From: Syntrophaceae bacterium
GTDB taxonomy: Bacteria > Desulfobacterota > SM23-61
Assembly: GCA_003154025.1 (NCBI GenBank)
Contig: PMCE01000332.1
Span: forward strand, 10,831 to 19,103
Direction of reading: 5' to 3'
DNA length: 8,273 bases
Shown here piece after piece: positions 1 to 6,290 of this stretch. How positions within the stretch are numbered: position 1 is the first letter of the stretch; each line of letters starts with the position of its first letter. The notes beneath the pieces were generated by a model. That model saw only the letters and a list, made by a program, of their open reading frames with translations, searched no databases and was not told where the DNA came from. The position numbers were made by a program, and so were the translations under genes.

Positions 1-81
1 GACAGGCCAACCTTATCATAACGCCGGAAGAGAAATCAACCTTTGCCCCCTCCCCCTCTCCTCTCCAAATTCTATTTTCCA

Positions 82-110
82 TTGACATCCAACCCATGTT
101 CGACTATTTT
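82..110 (+). promoter_or_regulatory. Predicted sigma-70-type promoter of the liv operon
   Basis: A perfect -35 hexamer TTGACA (82-87) is followed after exactly 17 bp by TATTTT (105-110), which matches the TATAAT consensus at four of six positions. Transcription would begin near 117, giving a leader of about 63 nt before livH. There is no other gene on this strand before livH, so this fits as the operon promoter. No operator repeat is obvious around it. The call rests on hexamers and spacing alone. Confidence 0.55.
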
Positions 111-145
111 ACTCAAGGAATTTGGGAAGGAAGAAAGGCTTGCAG

Positions 146-169
146 ATGGCTTTCATGATTTGCAGCTGA
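146..169 (+). CDS. Possible 7-codon upstream ORF in the liv leader
   Basis: The ORF reads ATG GCT TTC ATG ATT TGC AGC TGA (MAFMICS). It is preceded by GAAAGG (133-138) at a normal 7-nt distance. Its TGA (167-169) overlaps GAGGGA (168-173), the ribosome binding site of livH, so a ribosome finishing here would sit directly on the livH start region. This geometry is typical of translational coupling. The peptide has only one branched-chain residue (Ile), so it is not a classic Leu/Ile/Val attenuation leader. A chance ORF of this length is quite possible. Confidence 0.25.
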   Translation: MAFMICS

Positions 170-179
170 GGGAAACCTG

Positions 180-1052
180 ATGCGTATCTTGATCATTCAG
201 TTATTCGTTAACGGCCTGATAACCGCGAGCTTCTATGCCCTCGCCGGGGTAACCTGGGGAGTTATCTATAGAACCACCCACATCTTCCATTTTTCCCATC
301 ACTTGGTTTTTTCGGTTGCCGGTTATGCGGCCATTTTGGTCACGACGGAGGCCCACCTGCCCTATTTCTTCGGATTTTTTGCCGCCGTGGGCGTAGCCGT
401 GCTCCTGGGCTGCGGCATCGATGTCTTCCTGTACCGGCCATTGAGGAGGAGGGGAGCCACGCAGGCAACCACCTTTCTCGCCTCCCTCGGGTTTGGGACC
501 GCAGGGGTAGCCATCCTACTTTTAGCTTTTACTTCCAGTCCGCGCCGGCTGGTGGGGTTCCCAACCAAGGTCCTTTCTATCGGGGAGGCATTTTTTAGCC
601 CGGCCGATTTGACCATGGTGATCGTGAGTTGGGCGACGATTGGATTCTTGCTTTTCTTCCTGGCCAAATCGAGGTATGGAAAGGCCATCCGAGCGGTGGG
701 CAGCAACGCGGAAATGGCCAGGAATGTGGGGCTGAATATCGATCGAATCTATTTGCTTGTTTTTGCAGTCGGGTCCGGGTTGTTCGGGGTGGCGGCATTT
801 CTCTTTGCCGCCAAGAATGTGGCCTACCCGACCATGGGGATCCATCCCTTTTTTATGTCCTTCACCGCCGTTTTCCTGGGAGGGGTGACCAGCATCCCGG
901 GACATGCGCTCGCCGGCTTCATTCTGGGACTCTCGGAAAGCCTCGGCATGCTTATACTTCCCGGGGAGTATAAGACTATGATCGCTTTCGCCATTCTATT
1001 CGTGGTCATTATCATCCGTCCTGAGGGGCTCATCGGTATTAAGCGAGGGTAA
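180..1052 (+). CDS. livH: LivH-type permease of a branched-chain amino acid (HAAT) ABC importer
   Basis: This is an inner-membrane permease of 290 residues, the usual LivH length, expected to pair with the LivM half of the next gene to form the translocation pore. It is almost wholly hydrophobic, with about eight membrane segments. The N-terminal NGLITASFYALAGVTWGVIY region (11-30) matches the LivH first helix and loop. The cytoplasmic coupling loop that docks on the ATPases is RYGKAIRAVGSNAEMARNVG (165-184). FLGGVTSIPG (232-241) and the terminal RPEGLIG (280-286) are family signatures. The ATG at 180 is preceded by GAGGGA (168-173). It is first in the operon and stops 6 nt before the next start. 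The true substrate is unknown: LivH-like permeases also serve aromatic acid, amide and urea importers. Confidence 0.93.
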   Translation: MRILIIQLFVNGLITASFYALAGVTWGVIYRTTHIFHFSHHLVFSVAGYAAILVTTEAHLPYFFGFFAAVGVAVLLGCGIDVFLYRPLRRRGATQATTFLASLGFGTAGVAILLLAFTSSPRRLVGFPTKVLSIGEAFFSPADLTMVIVSWATIGFLLFFLAKSRYGKAIRAVGSNAEMARNVGLNIDRIYLLVFAVGSGLFGVAAFLFAAKNVAYPTMGIHPFFMSFTAVFLGGVTSIPGHALAGFILGLSESLGMLILPGEYKTMIAFAILFVVIIIRPEGLIGIKRG

Positions 1053-1058
1053 TCGATC

Positions 1059-2789
1059 ATGGATTATATCTTTAACATTCTCGTATTCATCCTCATCTAC
1101 GCGGTCTGGGTCCAATCCCTGAACCTTATCATGGGCTACGTCGGGGTCATATCGATGGGCCATGCGATCTTCAGCGGGATCGGCGCTTATACGGCGGCCC
1201 TGATCAGTGTACATTTGGGATATCATTTCTTGGTTGGAACGATTGCCGGGTTCCTGTTGGCCACGGTCGTCGGCGCCTTGCTGGCGATACCTTCTCTCCG
1301 AGTTCGAGATGAATATCTCATCGTTTTTACGGTCGGCTTCCAGATGGTGGCCTATGAATTCATGATCACGGCCCGGGGCATAACCGAAGGGCAAGGCGGT
1401 ATCCCCAACATCCCCTCTCCCCAGTTATTTGGGTTCGAGTTCAATAGTCCCTTCAAATTTCTCCCCCTCGCTTTGGTTACCACGGCCATATGTTTTGCCA
1501 TCGTCTGGCGGTTAGTCCACTCGCCTTTCGGCCGAGTACTCAAGGCCATCCGTGAAGATGAAAGCGCCTGTCGCGCCCTGGGAAAGAATACCCTCAAATT
1601 CAAGGTTTTGGTATTTGCCTTGGGGGGAGGAATTGCCGCCATCGCCGGAAGTACGATGGCGTATTTTATTACCTTCATCAGTCCGGTTTCGTTCAGCGTC
1701 GAGGTTTCTATTTTCATCATTGTCATGGTCGTTCTTGGAGGAGAGGCGAGCTTTTGGGGGCCTCTGGTTGGGGCGGCCATTCTTGTGGGCCTGCCGGAAG
1801 TCTTGCGTTTTCTGCCCGGAACGGCGGGCTTCGTTGATGTGCTCCGGGAGATTTTCTATGGCCTCATCTTGATGCTTATGATGATCTTCCGCCCCCAGGG
1901 AATTTTGCCGGAGTATGCCGCCAAAACGAAACCGGTTCAAGTGCCCCAAGATTTGCCGGATGAAGGGGATACTCTCAGCGCCGAAGGTGACAGGAAGTTG
2001 TCTTCGGCTGAAGAAGATGGAGATTCGCCTGAGGCTTTGGAAATAACGAGCCTTTCAAAATCTTTTGGCGGCCTGCAGGCAGTAAAGGATGCTTCGTTCC
2101 GGCTGGCATCGGGGAAGATAACCGGCTTGATCGGTCCGAACGGGTGCGGAAAGACAACCGTATTCAATCTGATCACCGGGTTCTTGCCCGCCGACGCCGG
2201 AAAGGTCTACGTTTACGGGAAGGAGATCACCGGGAAGGCGCCCTATAAACTCATCGATGACGGACTTGTGCGCTCGTGGCAAGATATCCGGATCTTTAAA
2301 GACATGACCGTCCTGGACAACGTACTGGTCGCCCGTCCCAAGCAGACCGGGGAGAAGATCCTGCCGCTGTTTTTCTCACCCTGGCGGGTGGCCCGCGAAG
2401 AACGGAGAAATGCCCGCCAAGCCTTCGGATACCTAAACATGGTGGGTTTGATCGATAAAGCGGGGCACTTAGCCGCAAGTTTATCCACGGCGGAACAAAA
2501 ATTGGTGGCCCTGGCGAGGCTAATGGCCACGGAATGCAAGGTGCTGCTCCTGGACGAGCCAACCGCGGCCCTTGACCTCGAGTCCGTGGAGAGAATCATA
2601 AAATTAATAAAAGGAATCGCCAAACAAGGGCGTAAGACCATTCTGCTCATTGAACATAATTTGGACGTAGTGAGGGGTTTGGTGGAAGAAGCCTACTTTA
2701 TGAGCGAAGGCAAGGTTTTGGCCCACGGCGACCCGTCTGCGCTGATGGCCGATCCCAAATTGGCGGAAGTGTACTTCGGAATCGATTAG
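1059..2789 (+). CDS. livM-livG: Fused LivM permease-LivG ATPase of a HAAT ABC importer
   Basis: One 576-residue chain joins two subunits that are separate in E. coli. Residues 1-283 are a LivM permease: GYVGVISMGHAIFSGIGAY (26-44) is the conserved early loop, SPFGRVLKAIREDESACRALG (155-175) the ATPase-docking loop, and RPQGIL (278-283) the usual LivM end. Residues 284-326 form a hydrophilic, acidic linker. Residues 327-576 are a LivG ATPase: Walker A GPNGCGKTT (359-367), Q-loop Gln408, Walker B KVLLLDEPTAALD (494-506) with Glu500, and H-loop His533. The ABC signature reads LSTAEQ (475-480), where LivG normally has LS-x-GQ, so the key glycine is alanine. The frame is continuous, with no internal stop. 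The start has GAGG at 1045-1048, overlapping the end of livH. Such fusions occur in environmental genomes, so I read this as genuine. Confidence 0.92.
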   Translation: MDYIFNILVFILIYAVWVQSLNLIMGYVGVISMGHAIFSGIGAYTAALISVHLGYHFLVGTIAGFLLATVVGALLAIPSLRVRDEYLIVFTVGFQMVAYEFMITARGITEGQGGIPNIPSPQLFGFEFNSPFKFLPLALVTTAICFAIVWRLVHSPFGRVLKAIREDESACRALGKNTLKFKVLVFALGGGIAAIAGSTMAYFITFISPVSFSVEVSIFIIVMVVLGGEASFWGPLVGAAILVGLPEVLRFLPGTAGFVDVLREIFYGLILMLMMIFRPQGILPEYAAKTKPVQVPQDLPDEGDTLSAEGDRKLSSAEEDGDSPEALEITSLSKSFGGLQAVKDASFRLASGKITGLIGPNGCGKTTVFNLITGFLPADAGKVYVYGKEITGKAPYKLIDDGLVRSWQDIRIFKDMTVLDNVLVARPKQTGEKILPLFFSPWRVAREERRNARQAFGYLNMVGLIDKAGHLAASLSTAEQKLVALARLMATECKVLLLDEPTAALDLESVERIIKLIKGIAKQGRKTILLIEHNLDVVRGLVEEAYFMSEGKVLAHGDPSALMADPKLAEVYFGID

Positions 2790-2821
2790 ACCGGGGCAGG
2801 GCAGGGGAAAAGGGTCGACGT

Positions 2822-3523
2822 ATGCTGCTTGAGGTAAAGAACCTTGAGGCCGGATATGGGAAAAAGCAAATTCTATATGATATTGCTTTGTCCGTTCATG
2901 AGGGAGAGATCGTCAGCCTGATCGGCCACAACGGCGCCGGCAAAAGTACCACTCTCAAGTCCATTTTTGGATTATTGATGCCATTCCGCGGGCAAGTGGT
3001 TTACGAGGGCCGAGATATCACCTTTCAGCCGCCGGCCGTGAAATTGGACGCGGGGATCTACCACATACCGCAGGAAGATTTTATATTCAGCGACCTCACC
3101 GTCAAAGAGAACCTCGAAATGAGTTTCTTTACGATGAGAGAGAGGGCCAACTTTGAATCCCGACTCGGCGAAGTCTATACGTTTTTCCCCGTCTTGACGA
3201 ACCGGAGGAATCAAATGGCCGGCACTCTAAGCGGCGGGGAGAGGCGGATGCTGGGGATCGGGATGGGCTTATTAAGGAGGCCGAAACTGGTCCTGGTGGA
3301 CGAACCTTCCAGCGGATTGGCCCCGGTGACTTTCCAGAATGTGGCCAAGATCATCCAGGAGATCAACACCGGCCTGGGAACCGCGGTTATGCTCGTGGAG
3401 CAGAACGTAAAGGTGGCCTTTAAAATCAGCAAACGAGTCTATGTAATGAAAGCCGGGCGCATGATCCTGGAAGAAACCGGGGCCAAACTTCTGGAACGTA
3501 AGGAATGGTGGGACCTATTTTAA
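2822..3523 (+). CDS. livF: LivF-type ATPase of a HAAT ABC importer
   Basis: This is a 233-residue ABC ATPase that would pair with the LivG domain of the preceding gene and power import from the cytoplasmic face. Visible motifs are Walker A GHNGAGKST (35-43), Q-loop Gln84, a canonical signature LSGGE (136-140), Walker B LVLVDEPSSGLAP (156-168) with Glu161, and VEQN (192-195), where Gln replaces the switch histidine as is usual in LivF proteins. With the degenerate signature in the LivG half, one of the two ATP sites would use a canonical signature and the other would not. The start lies 32 nt after the previous stop with only a weak AAGGG-type binding site (about 2810-2814), so coupled or weak initiation is possible. 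Its TAA is followed directly by an ATG at 3524, but that ATG is probably not the next gene's start. Confidence 0.93.
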   Translation: MLLEVKNLEAGYGKKQILYDIALSVHEGEIVSLIGHNGAGKSTTLKSIFGLLMPFRGQVVYEGRDITFQPPAVKLDAGIYHIPQEDFIFSDLTVKENLEMSFFTMRERANFESRLGEVYTFFPVLTNRRNQMAGTLSGGERRMLGIGMGLLRRPKLVLVDEPSSGLAPVTFQNVAKIIQEINTGLGTAVMLVEQNVKVAFKISKRVYVMKAGRMILEETGAKLLERKEWWDLF

Positions 3524-3553
3524 ATGAATCCCAATCAGAAAGGAGAATGCTTT

Positions 3554-4687
3554 ATGAAACAGGTAAAATTCTTGTGGGTGGTTGTGGCCATTTTGGCCTG
3601 GGCTCTGCCGGCCTACGCGGCGAGCGATAAGACGTTTCCCATTGGAGCATTCTGGCCCATGACCGGTCCGCAGGCTTACTACGGCCGGGTCATGAGCCGC
3701 GGGGCTCTGACCGCCATCGACCAGATCAATGCGGCCGGCGGTGTGGAAGGGTACAAAATGAATCTGGTCATCACCGACTTCAAGAATATCGATGTGAATT
3801 TAACCGTCACGGGGGTCCGGAAGATGATCAGCGTGGACAAGATTCCAGTGGTATTGACCTCGTTCACCGCGACGACCCTGGGGAGCCAGCCGATCTGCGA
3901 GAAGGCTAAAGTTCTGATGATTAACGGCGGGGCTTGGAGCCCCAAGCTGGTTAACCTACCCTATTTGCACACCATTCGGTTGTCCCAGGATCAGATGCTT
4001 CCGACAACCCTGAAGTATTTTTGGGACAGCGGGGCGCGCAGACTCGGAGGGATGTACCTCTCCGATCCGTCCGGCGAGTTGCCCTGGAAAAATACGGTGA
4101 TCCCGCTATGGACCAAATGGGGGGGTACCATTGTCGCCGAGGAGCCCCATCAACCCGGTTTGACCGATTTCAGCGCCTACCTGACCCGCATCCGTGCGGG
4201 AAAGCCCGATGCCATCATCAACCTCTCGACGGGCCAGGATATCGCCTATGCCGTCAAGGGGGCGAGGGAAATCGGTCTGACCTGCCCCATATCGGTCCCG
4301 GAATGGACCAACGATTTACAGACCATCGCCGGCGACACCAGTGAAAACGTTTTTTCCTGTGTGGAGCATTATGACCGGACGAGTTCCTATCCCTTGACCC
4401 AGGCTTTCGTCAAAGACTTCGAAACCAAATGGAAAGAACCGACCGACTTCTATTCGGCCAATTATTACGATGCGGTGAAGCACATTTTTGCGGAACTGAT
4501 CAAACGGGTGGTCAAAAAGGGGGGCAACCCGCTCAATGGCGGCGAGCTGGAAGAAGCCATTTGGCTCGACCCGAGATTTGACAGCGTCTACGGTGGCAAG
4601 ATGACCCTGAAGCGGGACGGGTCTGTGGATAAACCGATGGTGATTTTCAAGGTCGTCAAGGGAAAATTGACCTCCGTGAACAAGTGA
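3554..4687 (+). CDS. livK: Periplasmic LivK-type substrate-binding protein
   Basis: The protein has 377 residues and is the secreted receptor that would deliver ligand to the LivH/LivM pore. I place the start at 3554: it has AAAGGAG at 3539-3545 and opens with a clear Sec signal peptide (MKQVKF, hydrophobic core to about residue 18, ALPAYA-A cleavage near 22/23). The in-frame ATG at 3524 abuts the livF stop and would add ten polar residues before the signal. The mature protein shows the type-I periplasmic binding fold: FPIGAFWPMTGPQAYYG (28-44), GALTAIDQINAAGGVEGYKM (50-69), SFTATTLGSQPICEKAKV (103-120) and SANYYDAVKH (301-310). There is no lipobox cysteine, so it is soluble. Ligand specificity is not readable; homologues bind amino acids, aromatic acids, amides or dicarboxylates. 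It is encoded last in the operon, where high expression may depend on RNA structure downstream. Confidence 0.92.
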   Translation: MKQVKFLWVVVAILAWALPAYAASDKTFPIGAFWPMTGPQAYYGRVMSRGALTAIDQINAAGGVEGYKMNLVITDFKNIDVNLTVTGVRKMISVDKIPVVLTSFTATTLGSQPICEKAKVLMINGGAWSPKLVNLPYLHTIRLSQDQMLPTTLKYFWDSGARRLGGMYLSDPSGELPWKNTVIPLWTKWGGTIVAEEPHQPGLTDFSAYLTRIRAGKPDAIINLSTGQDIAYAVKGAREIGLTCPISVPEWTNDLQTIAGDTSENVFSCVEHYDRTSSYPLTQAFVKDFETKWKEPTDFYSANYYDAVKHIFAELIKRVVKKGGNPLNGGELEEAIWLDPRFDSVYGGKMTLKRDGSVDKPMVIFKVVKGKLTSVNK

Positions 4688-4727
4688 CGGCGACGGAATA
4701 GGGCGGTTTATTGGCATTCCCTTGGAA

Positions 4728-4763
4728 TTCGCCGCCGGGAACCGGGTTGGCCCCGGCGGCGAA
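4728..4763 (+). repeat. Perfect 12-bp inverted repeat after livK
   Basis: The left arm TTCGCCGCCGGG (4728-4739) and right arm CCCGGCGGCGAA (4752-4763) are exact reverse complements around a 12-nt loop. In RNA this is a very stable GC-rich stem beginning 40 nt after the livK stop. No T-run follows it on either strand, so it is not a standard intrinsic terminator. It may instead protect the 3' end of the liv message, giving more binding protein, or lower read-through into the next gene. GGAACC (4738-4743) and GGTTCC (4770-4775) could also pair as an alternative fold. Confidence 0.6.
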
Positions 4764-4803
4764 AGCCAGGTTCCGAAACAGAGGTTAGAGGGCTGCCTTC
4801 TTT

Positions 4804-4822
4804 TCTCCCAACCATCGGGAGG
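4804..4822 (+). promoter_or_regulatory. Hairpin covering the flavoprotein ribosome binding site
   Basis: CTCCC (4805-4809) can pair with GGGAG (4817-4821) across a 7-nt loop, with a further T-G pair outside. The right arm is the Shine-Dalgarno sequence GGGAGG (4817-4822), which lies 5 nt before the ATG at 4828. The fold would hide the binding site and reduce initiation until melted, for example by a ligand, a protein or a translating ribosome. The stem is short and any function is inference. Confidence 0.35.
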
Positions 4823-4827
4823 CGCAT

Positions 4828-5922
4828 ATGATCAGAACCAAGATGACCGAGGCCTTCGGGATTCAGCATCCGATCATGCTCGCGGGAATGAACTGGATCT
4901 CCACTCCCAAGCTGGTGGCGGCCGTCAGCAATGCTGGAGGGCTGGGCACTCTGGCCATCGCCCAGTACAGCCCGGAGGATACCCGGAAAAATATCCGCCA
5001 GATCCGGGAACTGACCGATAAACCCTTCATGGTCAACCAACCCCTCCACCGGGGATGGGCCAGGGAGAACATCCAGGCGGCCGTCGAGGAAAAGGTTCCC
5101 TTTATCAACTATTCCCTGGGCAAGCCCTGGTTCATCGACCAGGTGCATGCCTACGGGGGAAAGGTCGTCGGCACCATCGCCATCGCCAAGCACGCGGCCC
5201 GGGCCCAGGAGCTGGGGTGCGATGCCCTGATCGTGACCGGCCACGAAGCCGCCGCCCATGGAGCCGACGCCACTTCCCTGGTGCTGATCCCCATGGTCAC
5301 CAGCCTGGTGAAGCTCCCGGTCATCGCCGCCGGCGGTTTCTACGACGGGCGGGGACTGGCCGCCGCCCTCTCTTTGGGAGCCGCCGGAATCTCCATGGGA
5401 ACCCGTTTTATCCTGACCCGGGAGAGCATGGTGCATGACAACTTCAAGCAGCTCTGCCTCAAGGCAACCGAGCAGGATACGCTCTACAGCACCGCCTTTG
5501 ACGGCATGCCCGGACGCGCGCTGAAAACCCCGGTGACCGAAAAGCTGGTGGGGGGAGATTCCTTCAGCCTCCTGCGGGCGCTTCCCAATGCGCTGGAGAT
5601 CAAGCGTCTTCTGAAGCAGAACTGGCTCCAATTCCTGGGCACGGCATGGAAGATGATGGGAGGGGAAGGAGGCGGGGACATGGTCCAGATGGCCCGTCTC
5701 GCCAACGGCACCATGCGGCATCAAAAGGGGATTTACGAGGGGAATACCCGGGAAGGGATCCTCTTCGTAGGGCAGGTGACCGGTCCGATTCGGGACCTCC
5801 CCGCGGTGAAGGACCTGGTCGACCGGATCATGGCCGAAGCCGAGCAGACCCTCGATAAAACAAACCGCATGGTGACGGGAAGGCCCTCGTCGGGAATTGA
5901 GGGGATGTCCCGGGTGGCCTAA
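4828..5922 (+). CDS. Nitronate monooxygenase / 2-nitropropane dioxygenase family FMN protein
   Basis: This is a 364-residue cytosolic TIM-barrel flavoprotein of the NPD family, which includes nitronate monooxygenases and FabK-type enoyl reductases. QHPIMLAGM (13-21) and NAGGLGTLA (35-43) form the N-terminal FMN-binding part. GHEAAAHGAD (138-147) carries His144, at the position of the family's catalytic histidine. PVIAAGGFYDGRG (164-176) and GISMGTRF (187-194) bind the FMN phosphate. The start is set by GGGAGG 5 nt upstream. It lies 140 nt after livK on the same strand with no evident promoter, so it may be a fifth operon gene. Third positions are strongly G/C (the line 5221-5280 is 70% GC), richer than its neighbours, hinting at a different history. 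Many family members near acyl-CoA genes have unproven substrates, so nitronate oxidation should not be assumed. Confidence 0.9.
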   Translation: MIRTKMTEAFGIQHPIMLAGMNWISTPKLVAAVSNAGGLGTLAIAQYSPEDTRKNIRQIRELTDKPFMVNQPLHRGWARENIQAAVEEKVPFINYSLGKPWFIDQVHAYGGKVVGTIAIAKHAARAQELGCDALIVTGHEAAAHGADATSLVLIPMVTSLVKLPVIAAGGFYDGRGLAAALSLGAAGISMGTRFILTRESMVHDNFKQLCLKATEQDTLYSTAFDGMPGRALKTPVTEKLVGGDSFSLLRALPNALEIKRLLKQNWLQFLGTAWKMMGGEGGGDMVQMARLANGTMRHQKGIYEGNTREGILFVGQVTGPIRDLPAVKDLVDRIMAEAEQTLDKTNRMVTGRPSSGIEGMSRVA

Positions 5923-5968
5923 ACTTGGGTTCCTCCGAAGGAAGGGGCAAAAGATACAGGGTAGGGAA

Positions 5969-6195
5969 CCGGTAAAGGGCCGAAGTGGAGGCGAAGAAGA
6001 GCCCGCCGATGTCCTGCCGGTCTTTCCCCTGAAGACAGTCAAAAGCCGCCTCCACGGCCATGGCGGCGCTGTCTTCGTCATTGTTGGCCGCACTCCGTTC
6101 CCCCCCGATCGAACCGCTCCCCCAGGCTGCCCAAATTACCCAAGCCATTTCTGTCTTTCGACTTTTGCCCTATTAAACAACCGGCCCTTCGGGAC
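5969..6195 (-). pseudogene. N-terminal fragment of an HMG-CoA-synthase-like (thiolase-fold) gene
   Basis: The reverse strand of the 368-nt convergent spacer (5923-6290) encodes WGSGSIGGERSAANNDEDS (positions about 6124-6068) and then GLFFASTSALYR (about 6004-5969). This is the pattern of the N-terminal part of bacterial and archaeal hydroxymethylglutaryl-CoA-synthase-family proteins (GER-x-AN-x-DEDS, then FAST-x-x-PY). Similarity stops right after ALYR, where relatives continue with EK and some 300 or more further residues; here the frame runs into sequence antisense to the flavoprotein's 3' end. Upstream, VPKGRL and NRAKV (6195-6160) in another frame resemble the family's start, implying a frameshift near 6150. 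The methionine at 6148 is internal to the family and has no ribosome binding site. I read this as a decayed, truncated remnant. The family call is from memory of its motifs, not a search. Confidence 0.7.
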
Positions 6196-6240
6196 CGTCC
6201 TTGCAGTTCATGGTACCTTCTGTTCGTGAAATCCGCTTCT

Positions 6241-6254
6241 TCAGAGATCTCTGA
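6241..6254. repeat. 14-bp perfect palindrome
   Basis: TCAGAGATCTCTGA is identical to its own reverse complement. It lies 37 nt beyond the stop of the reverse-strand CoA-transferase, in the convergent spacer. With no loop it is better suited to binding a dimeric protein than to folding as an RNA terminator. It could equally be chance. Confidence 0.4.
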
Positions 6255-6290
6255 TTACTAATTTGAATATTCTTTTAAGGCATCTCCCAG

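Larger units (their letters stand above)
1..179. other. Leader/intergenic region upstream of the liv operon
   Basis: No convincing gene is visible here. A pyrimidine-only run lies at 46-66, upstream of the predicted promoter and so probably not transcribed with the operon. A purine-rich stretch (124-138) lies in the predicted 5' untranslated leader and supplies the ribosome binding site of a very short ORF at 146-169. One forward frame is open from the left edge to a TGA at 156-158, but its translation crosses the low-complexity tract and matches no family I recognise, so I do not call it a gene. Confidence 0.6.

Noticed and set aside
3..158. Forward frame open from the left edge to a TGA at 156-158, with an internal ATG at 96
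   Set aside because: The translation runs through the pyrimidine tract, has no recognisable family motif, and the ATG at 96 lacks a binding site. It also overlaps a good promoter. It could still be the end of a gene lying outside the window.
3524..3553. ATG directly after the livF stop as the start of the binding protein
   Set aside because: It would add a polar ten-residue extension before a textbook signal peptide. The ATG at 3554 has AAAGGAG at proper spacing.
4708..6093. Long reverse-strand open frame (461 codons) opposite the flavoprotein
   Set aside because: The translation is low-complexity (Gly, His, Pro, Arg rich), as expected opposite a GC-rich gene, and it crosses the pseudogene and spacer in an unrelated frame.
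6175..6197. Stem (CGG-CCC with GGG-CCG) followed by TTGTTT on the reverse strand, as a terminator for the CoA-transferase
   Set aside because: The stem has a bulge and is short, the T-run is interrupted, and the bases lie within what looks like remnant coding sequence of the decayed thiolase-fold gene.
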